Assembly: GCF_000375485.1 (NCBI RefSeq) | Contig: NZ_AQXE01000018.1 | Span: forward strand, 16,839 to 52,682 | Direction of reading: 5' to 3' | DNA length: 35,844 nt | DNA from: Desulfovibrio oxyclinae DSM 11498 | GTDB lineage: Bacteria > Desulfobacterota > Desulfovibrionia > Desulfovibrionales > Desulfovibrionaceae | Part shown: positions 31,053 through 35,844 of the stretch, piece after piece | How positions within the stretch are numbered: position 1 is the stretch's first letter | How the letters are laid out: the number at the start of each line of letters is the position of its first letter | Position numbers and translations under genes: made by a program | The notes under the pieces: model-generated | Told to the model about the DNA's origin: nothing | Database searches by the model: none | Seen by the model: only the letters and a program-made list of their open reading frames with translations

Positions 31053-32321
31053 TTATTTCAGGGCCTCACGGCTGCCGTCCTTCATCCATAACGTCACGGC
31101 AAAGGCCATGAGTCCTGCTGTGGCGAGCAGGGCAGCCGGAGCCACGGAGCTGCCGGTCATTTCGATGAGCGAGGTGGCCAGCATGGGGGTGGCGCCGCCC
31201 ACCACTCCCAGCCCTATGTTGTAGGCAACGGAGTACCCGGAAAGCCTGTCGCAGGCCGGGAACAACTCCACGAACATGGCGGGAGCCGACCCCAGCGGCA
31301 CGGCCACGAGCATCGCCAGCAGAAACTGTACGGCGATGGCTCCGTAGAGTCCGTCGTTGGCAAGCCAGACGTACAGGGGGACGGCGCAGAGCATCAGCAG
31401 GAACATGGTCATGCTGATAAGCCGTGTGCGCCGGATCAGCCTGTCTCCGAGCCAGCCTGAAACCGGAATGAGGGCAAGCAGAAGAGCGGTTCCGGCAGTA
31501 TTGATCTGCAGGGCCAGCTCACGTTCCATGCCCGTTTCCCGATGCAGCCATTCCGGGAAATAGACCAGCGGAATGTAGAACAGGATGCCGTAGGCCGAAG
31601 CAAAGAGGATGGCCTGAATCATCTGTTTGCGGTTGGTTGTGAACGCTTCCAGTAGCGGCGAGGTTTCGTCGCGTTCTTCATGATGGTTCTGGAAGTGGTC
31701 TGACTGGGGCAGTCTGCGTCGCAGAAGAATTGCGAGACCGCCGATGATGCCGCCGAGCAGAAACGGGATGCGCCAGCCCCAGCTGTGCACGAAATCGGAA
31801 GGGAATAGGTTCGTCAGCGCGGCGGCGGCCCCGGATCCGAGAAGCATCCCGGCCATGCTGCCCGTGTTGGCCCAGCTTCCGGCCAGCCCGCGCCCGTCAT
31901 CGGATGCGGTCTCCACCAGATAGGTCACGGAGCTGCTGAATTCACCGCCCACGGACAGTCCCTGCACCATGCGGATGATCACCAGCAGCACCGGAGCCCA
32001 GAGTCCGATGGTGTCGTAGGTAGGCAGGCAGCCCAGCAGCACTGTCGGCAGCACCATCATGATGACGGAGATCATCATGGTCCGACTGCGGCCAAGGGTG
32101 TCCCCCATCCAGCCGAGAATACCGGATCCGAGTGGTCTCATGAAGAAACCCGCCGCAAAGATACCGTAGGTGGCGATCAGCCCTGCCGTGTCGCTCTGTT
32201 GCGGAAAGAAGAGGGTGGAAATAATGCCTGCCATGTAACCGTACAAGGCGAAGTCGTACCATTCCACGACGTTGCCGATGAATCCGGCCAGAAGGGCCGT
32301 ATGGCGTTTGCTTATGCTCAT
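31053..32321 (-). CDS. MFS transporter, metabolite:H+ symporter (MHS) type
   Basis: A 422-aa inner-membrane protein with 12 hydrophobic segments. The N-terminal FIGNVVEWYDFALYGYMAGI, the loop GWMGDTLGRSRTMMISVIMM and LVIIRMVQGLSVGGEFSSSV match the ProP/KgtP/ShiA-type MHS group, which imports organic acids or compatible solutes with protons. The central loop (SDHFQNHHEERDETSPLLEA) is hydrophilic as usual. The substrate is unknown. Only a weak ribosome site (AGAG) precedes the ATG. It is divergent from the sugar dehydrogenase gene with 211 bp between starts. Confidence 0.88.
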   Translation of the reverse strand: MSISKRHTALLAGFIGNVVEWYDFALYGYMAGIISTLFFPQQSDTAGLIATYGIFAAGFFMRPLGSGILGWMGDTLGRSRTMMISVIMMVLPTVLLGCLPTYDTIGLWAPVLLVIIRMVQGLSVGGEFSSSVTYLVETASDDGRGLAGSWANTGSMAGMLLGSGAAAALTNLFPSDFVHSWGWRIPFLLGGIIGGLAILLRRRLPQSDHFQNHHEERDETSPLLEAFTTNRKQMIQAILFASAYGILFYIPLVYFPEWLHRETGMERELALQINTAGTALLLALIPVSGWLGDRLIRRTRLISMTMFLLMLCAVPLYVWLANDGLYGAIAVQFLLAMLVAVPLGSAPAMFVELFPACDRLSGYSVAYNIGLGVVGGATPMLATSLIEMTGSSVAPAALLATAGLMAFAVTLWMKDGSREALK

Positions 32322-32532
32322 TGCTGCGTACTCTCTTGTCGCAAGTCATTTCTCTATCGGCACGGGTCATAGCACTTGCGAAAGGCTGGCTCAACACGTC
32401 CGGGTGATTTCCATGGCCTCTGTCACCTTCCATCGGGCTGTCCATTTTCTTCCGGTGCTGGTATGCTGGGAGCATGTGTCCAGAATTCGCCCCTGTTCCG
32501 GTGAGTTCGCAAACCGATGAAGTGAGGCAACC

Positions 32533-33678
32533 ATGCGATATCTTTTCGTCATTATGCTCATCCTGTCCCTGTCGGTCCCGGCAGGGGCCGCGCCGTTCAT
32601 GTCTCCGGACGAGGTGCCGGAAATAGCGAACGTGAAAAAAACGGTGCTGGTCAAAGGGCTCTCCCATCCATGGGGCATGGCACGGCTCCCCGAAGGCGGC
32701 ATTCTCATAACGGAGCGTCCGGGACGCGTGCAGCTGTATCAGGGCGGCGAGGTGAAAAGCGTCCCCGGAGCGCCCGAGACCTTTGCGGAAGGACAGGGCG
32801 GCCTGCTCGACATCGCCCTGCACCCGGACTTCGCCTCGAACCGTCTTGTCTATTTCAGCATGTCCATAGGCACGGAGAAGGCCAACCGCACCGCCTTGTC
32901 ACGCGCCAGATTTGATGGAGAGCGTTTTACGGACGTGCAGGAGCTTTTCCGCGTCACCCAGACCAAGCCCGATACACAGCACTTCGGCTCGCGTCTGGTG
33001 TGGCTGCCGGACGGTACCCTGCTCATGACCATCGGCGACGGCGGCAACCCGCCGGTCAAGGTGGACGGCAAGCTGTCGCGTAAATACGCGCAGGATCTGC
33101 GCAGCCATCTCGGGAAGATTCTGCGGTTCAACGACGACGGCTCGCCGGTCGGCTCCGGCGCTTTTGCCGAGGAAGGTGGGCTGCCGGAACTGTACTCGGC
33201 AGGGCATCGCAATATTCAAGGGCTGGCCCATGATCCCATCCGCGGCACAGTATGGGTAAGTGAACACGGTGCATTGGGCGGCGACGAACTCAACCGTATC
33301 GAGCCGGGCGGAAACTACGGCTGGCCGCTGGCGACGTTCAGCAAGGAATACCTCTTCGCCCGGGAAATCTCGGAGCACACCAGCCTGCCGGGCAAGGTCG
33401 ATCCTTCTCTCGTGTGGCTGGAGGGCATCGCCCCGTCCGGGCTGTGCCTGTACACCGGCGATGCTTTCCCGCAGTGGAAGGGCGATCTGCTTGCAGGCGG
33501 CCTGCGCGGCAAAACCATCCGGCTCGTGGAGTTGGATAGGGCCGGCAACGTTACCGGCGAAAAGCGCATTGAGATGAACGAGCGCGTGCGGGAGATCTCG
33601 CAGGGTCCCAACGGCCTGATATATGTGCTCACGGACGAGGATGACGGAAAGTTGATTCGGCTGAGTCCCGGCAAGTAG
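32533..33678 (+). CDS. PQQ-dependent sugar dehydrogenase (YliI/Asd, GSDH family)
   Basis: A 381-aa protein with a signal peptide (residues 1-19, MRYLFVIMLILSLSVPAGA) and a six-bladed beta-propeller pattern: GLSHPWGMARLPEGGILITE, GQGGLLDIALHPDFASNRLV, DGTLLMTIGDGG, SAGHRNIQGLAHDP, VSEHGALGGDELNRIEPGGN. The propeller His and Arg positions used for PQQ and sugar binding in this family are conserved. It should act in the periplasm on aldose sugars if PQQ is available. No pqq genes are in the window. GTGAGG lies five bases before the ATG. A TGG-TATGCT extended -10 at 32459-32467 is a possible promoter. Confidence 0.88.
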   Translation: MRYLFVIMLILSLSVPAGAAPFMSPDEVPEIANVKKTVLVKGLSHPWGMARLPEGGILITERPGRVQLYQGGEVKSVPGAPETFAEGQGGLLDIALHPDFASNRLVYFSMSIGTEKANRTALSRARFDGERFTDVQELFRVTQTKPDTQHFGSRLVWLPDGTLLMTIGDGGNPPVKVDGKLSRKYAQDLRSHLGKILRFNDDGSPVGSGAFAEEGGLPELYSAGHRNIQGLAHDPIRGTVWVSEHGALGGDELNRIEPGGNYGWPLATFSKEYLFAREISEHTSLPGKVDPSLVWLEGIAPSGLCLYTGDAFPQWKGDLLAGGLRGKTIRLVELDRAGNVTGEKRIEMNERVREISQGPNGLIYVLTDEDDGKLIRLSPGK

Positions 33679-33697
33679 GAGTTGCCACGACAAATCA

Positions 33698-33731
33698 AAC
33701 GGGCCCTGCGCAGTTGCAGGGCCCGTTCTTT
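33698..33731. terminator. Terminator between convergent dehydrogenase and MscS genes
   Basis: A perfect 12-bp stem AACGGGCCCTGC/GCAGGGCCCGTT (33698-33709 with 33716-33727) with a 6-nt loop has short T-rich tails in both directions. It follows the dehydrogenase stop by 19 bases and the minus-strand MscS stop by 31. Confidence 0.8.
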
Positions 33732-33758
33732 GTGAGTTGATGAAATCGTGGCGGCCGG

Positions 33759-34595
33759 TTAGTCCGTTGTTTCGCCTTCGGAGAGCATGTGTACCGTGCG
33801 TTGGGGGAAAGGAATGGTCAGGCCGGCGGCCTCGATGTCTTCCTTGACCCGTTTGTTCAGGTCCCAGAGGGTCTGCCAATAGTCGGCAGTGGTGGCCCAG
33901 CCGCGAAGCTGGAGATTCACCGAGTTGTCGCCCATGGATGCGACCATGGTCTGCGGTCCGGGATCTTGGAGGAAACGGGATTCTTCGGCGGCGATACGTT
34001 GCAGCACATCCAGTCCCGTGTCGATGGAGTCCGAGTAGGCGATGCCCACGGTGATGTCCATGCGCCGCTTGCCGTTGCGGGTGTAGTTGGTGATGCTGCT
34101 GCCCCACGCCGTGCTGTTCGGAACGCAGACGTACAGGCCGTCGAAGGTCTCCAGAATGGTGGTGAACAGGTTGATTTCATGCACGGTGCCGCTGGTGGAG
34201 CCGATGGAGACATAGTCTCCCGAGCGGAAGGGCCGCAGGAAAAGGAGCATGATTCCCGCGGCGATGTTGCTCAGGGTGTCCTTGAGCGCCAGACCGACAG
34301 CAAGACCGGCGGCACCGAGCAGTGCAATGAGGCTGGCGGTGTTGACCCCGAAAATGTCCAGAATGAACACGCCCGCGATGGTGTACACGAGATACGTGGC
34401 AGCCGTGCAAAGGATCGGTACGAGGGTGGCGTCCAGCTTCTCCAGTCGGTCATTGGCGTTCCGGATTCCCTTGCGCACAAGCTTGGCAACGATGGACCCG
34501 GCGATAAGGATGACCAGGGCAAGCAGCGCACTGTACCCTACGTCCAGCAACATCTCAGAATTATTCTTCCAGAATTCCATTACCATGTCCGTCAT
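33759..34595 (-). CDS. Small-conductance mechanosensitive channel (MscS family)
   Basis: A 278-aa inner-membrane protein close in size and layout to E. coli MscS (286 aa). Three hydrophobic segments lie at about 19-40, 58-80 and 84-110. The Gly/Ala-packed TM3 reads ASLIALLGAAGLAVGLALKD, followed by TLSNIAAGIMLLFLRPFRSG and DYVSIGSTSGTVHEINLFTT, then VPNSTAWGSSITNYTRNGKR. It should open under membrane tension in hypo-osmotic shock. The ATG at 34595 has AGGAGG at good spacing; a longer in-frame extension upstream is non-coding leader. It is a second, more canonical MscS than the one at 29261-30154. Confidence 0.93.
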   Translation of the reverse strand: MTDMVMEFWKNNSEMLLDVGYSALLALVILIAGSIVAKLVRKGIRNANDRLEKLDATLVPILCTAATYLVYTIAGVFILDIFGVNTASLIALLGAAGLAVGLALKDTLSNIAAGIMLLFLRPFRSGDYVSIGSTSGTVHEINLFTTILETFDGLYVCVPNSTAWGSSITNYTRNGKRRMDITVGIAYSDSIDTGLDVLQRIAAEESRFLQDPGPQTMVASMGDNSVNLQLRGWATTADYWQTLWDLNKRVKEDIEAAGLTIPFPQRTVHMLSEGETTD

Positions 34596-34721
34596 CCTCG
34601 GTCCTCCTGCCATTACGTGATTGAAAAGGATTGCAACCATAAAAATGAAGCATTTTTGCGCACGGAGATCAATGCTTTCTTTATACAGGGTGTCATGATT
34701 CCACCGATCATCAACCTGACA

Positions 34722-34750
34722 TTGACAGCTATCCGCTCTCACACTAACAG
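34722..34750 (+). promoter_or_regulatory. Candidate promoter of the SatP-type gene
   Basis: A perfect TTGACA (34722-34727), a 17-base spacer and TAACAG (34745-34750, weak -10) would start RNA about 100 bases before the transporter ATG, within the 264-bp divergent region shared with the MscS gene. Confidence 0.4.
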
Positions 34751-34859
34751 ACCACGTTCCGCGCAGGGGAGCTCGGGGAGGGCTGTCGCGGACTGGACGC
34801 GGTTCCGGATCGTCAACGGGTTGCGTGGTGGAAACGATTTTACTTGAAGGAGAGGATTG

Positions 34860-35417
34860 ATGGAATCCAAGCTTGCCAACCCGGCCCCGCTGGGCCTGAT
34901 GGGCTTCGGCATGACAACCGTGCTGCTGAACATCCATAACGCGGGATTTTTTCCCATCGGCTCCATGATTCTGGCCATGGGCATTTTCTACGGGGGCATC
35001 GCGCAGGTCATCGCGGGCATCATGGAGTTCAAGAAGGGTAACACCTTCGGCACCACGGCCTTTACGTCCTACGGGCTGTTCTGGCTGACCCTCGTGGGCC
35101 TGATCGTCATGCCCAAGATGGGGCTGGCCGAAGCGCCCTCCGAGGCGTTCATGGGCTGCTATCTCGCCATGTGGGGCATCTTCACCCTGTTCATGTTCAT
35201 AGGCACCCTCAAGGGCAACGCGGTCCTGAAGTTCGTTTTTCTTTCCCTGACCGTGTTGTTCTTCCTGCTGGCTATCCGTGACTTTACACACAATGTGTTC
35301 ATCGGAACCCTCGCCGGCTTCGAGGGCATCGTTTGCGGCGCGTCCGCTATCTACCTCGCCATGGCCGAAGTCATCAACGAGCAGTTCGGTCGCACCGTTC
35401 TGCCCATCGGCGCATAA
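34860..35417 (+). CDS. satP: SatP/YaaH (GPR1/FUN34) acetate-succinate transporter
   Basis: A 185-aa inner-membrane protein with six hydrophobic segments. The family signature [20 protein letters not shown] opens it, followed by [20 protein letters not shown] and [14 protein letters not shown], all diagnostic for the acetate uptake transporter family (E. coli SatP is 188 aa). It should move acetate or succinate with protons, or allow anion flow; acetate is a normal end product of many sulfate reducers. The ATG at 34860 has GGAG seven bases upstream. A strong terminator follows, so it is monocistronic. Confidence 0.93.
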   Translation: MESKLANPAPLGLMGFGMTTVLLNIHNAGFFPIGSMILAMGIFYGGIAQVIAGIMEFKKGNTFGTTAFTSYGLFWLTLVGLIVMPKMGLAEAPSEAFMGCYLAMWGIFTLFMFIGTLKGNAVLKFVFLSLTVLFFLLAIRDFTHNVFIGTLAGFEGIVCGASAIYLAMAEVINEQFGRTVLPIGA

Positions 35418-35438
35418 TCGTCCGCGCCATACAACGCC

Positions 35439-35471
35439 AAAGGCCGCACAGTATATACTGTGCGGCCTTTT
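35439..35471 (+). terminator. Intrinsic terminator of the SatP-type gene
   Basis: A perfect palindromic stem (35439-35452 with 35457-35470, TATA centre) is followed by TTTTA. It lies 22 bases past the stop codon. Confidence 0.92.
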
Positions 35472-35622
35472 ATTCTGCGCCCGTGTCAGGTGGCTCTTCG
35501 AAAATCCATGCGTTTAACCAAACATTTTGAAAAATCCGAGAAGGTGGGTGGCCTGTAGAGTTTCCTGTTTACAACGATGCTCTGGATCTATTGCCCATAG
35601 GGGGCATATGGAGTGTCGCGGT

Positions 35623-35841
35623 TTATTGGGGCATACGGTTTTCTCTGTGCCTGCCGCTATCTCGGGTATTGGGGGTGTTTGCGCTAGGGGGCTGATATTC
35701 ATTCCCCTCACCATCAGGACTGATAACGGAATCCTGAGCAGGCAAATCGTTCCTGGACGTCCCCAGATATTCAACAGCAAAGCATGTTGCCGGGAAAGCA
35801 AGTATGACAAGCATGGATGCAATAATCGCCAATCGGTGCAT
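35623..35841 (-). CDS. Small exported protein, unknown function
   Basis: A 72-aa protein with a good Sec signal peptide (hydrophobic core IIASMLVILAF, cleavage after FPATCFA), leaving about 50 hydrophilic residues rich in Asn, Pro, Ser, Asp and Arg (QDSVISPDGEGNEYQPPSAN). No family is recognised. The start codon is three bases from the window edge, so its ribosome site and promoter cannot be checked. The signal peptide is the main evidence that it is a real gene. Confidence 0.5.
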   Translation of the reverse strand: MHRLAIIASMLVILAFPATCFAVEYLGTSRNDLPAQDSVISPDGEGNEYQPPSANTPNTRDSGRHRENRMPQ

Positions 35842-35844
35842 CTT

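Noticed and set aside
34641..34657. Short inverted repeat AAAAATG-AAG-CATTTTT upstream of the MscS gene
   Set aside because: Only seven A/T-rich pairs, easily due to chance in an AT-rich leader; no supporting context.
34596..35291. An N-terminal extension of the second MscS channel by more than 200 residues
   Set aside because: The extension runs antisense through the SatP-type gene and the promoter region; the internal ATG at 34595 has an AGGAGG ribosome site and gives a normal MscS length.
1..35844. CRISPR arrays, tRNA or rRNA genes, transposase genes
   Set aside because: No regularly spaced direct repeats, cloverleaf-like sequences, rRNA blocks or transposase motifs were seen on either strand; the only repeats are the two copies of the structured element.

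Overview
The window looks like chromosomal sequence from a Desulfovibrionaceae-type sulfate reducer (Desulfovibrio or Pseudodesulfovibrio group). This is an inference from gene content: a flavoredoxin close to the D. gigas protein, a Thi4 of the sulfide-using type, a universal stress protein paired with a DASS transporter, and intergenic repeats of a style I associate with that group. Base composition is GC-rich by eye (about 60%). No rRNA, tRNA, CRISPR array, transposase, integrase or phage module was seen. Most of the window is ordinary core and transport functions in short operons.

Layout, 1-9.4 kb: a class I aminotransferase (+) faces a minus-strand DASS transporter / universal stress protein pair. 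Next comes thi4-thiE (-) behind a clear TPP riboswitch, then a tight minus-strand operon of a YitT-type membrane protein, a SAM hydrolase (DUF62) and cobS. A methyltransferase and a small exported Lys/Gly-rich protein (-) follow.

9.4-16.8 kb: cheR and an HDOD protein (+); a zinc-ribbon thioredoxin and a xylose-isomerase-like TIM-barrel protein (-); an exported MORN-repeat protein (+) overlapping a convergent unknown gene; a DMT transporter and dapF (+).

16.8-22.3 kb: two copies of a structured, roughly 400-bp intergenic element with terminal inverted repeats. Between them lie a tiny Pmp3/YqaE membrane protein, ribB behind an FMN riboswitch, the divergent argP/argO pair, an AraC regulator and tag.

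22.3-35.8 kb: a DMT transporter (-) divergent from a U32-like cysteine-rich protein, then flavoredoxin and an LpxR-type outer-membrane protein (+). A very unusual Gly-rich/Asn-rich protein and a DUF2959 lipoprotein (-) follow, then a DEDDh exonuclease and an MscS channel (+), an exported nickel superoxide dismutase (+), an MFS symporter (-) divergent from a PQQ-type sugar dehydrogenase (+), a second MscS channel (-), a SatP-type acetate transporter (+) and a small exported protein at the right edge.

Functional themes are vitamin synthesis under riboswitch control (thiamine, riboflavin, cobalamin), amino-acid metabolism and export, envelope and osmotic functions, and redox defence suited to an anaerobe that meets oxygen. 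The items most worth following up are the two-copy structured element, the Asn-rich repeat protein, the NiSOD whose signal-peptide cleavage would directly create the nickel hook, and the DASS transporter with a missing SNT motif.
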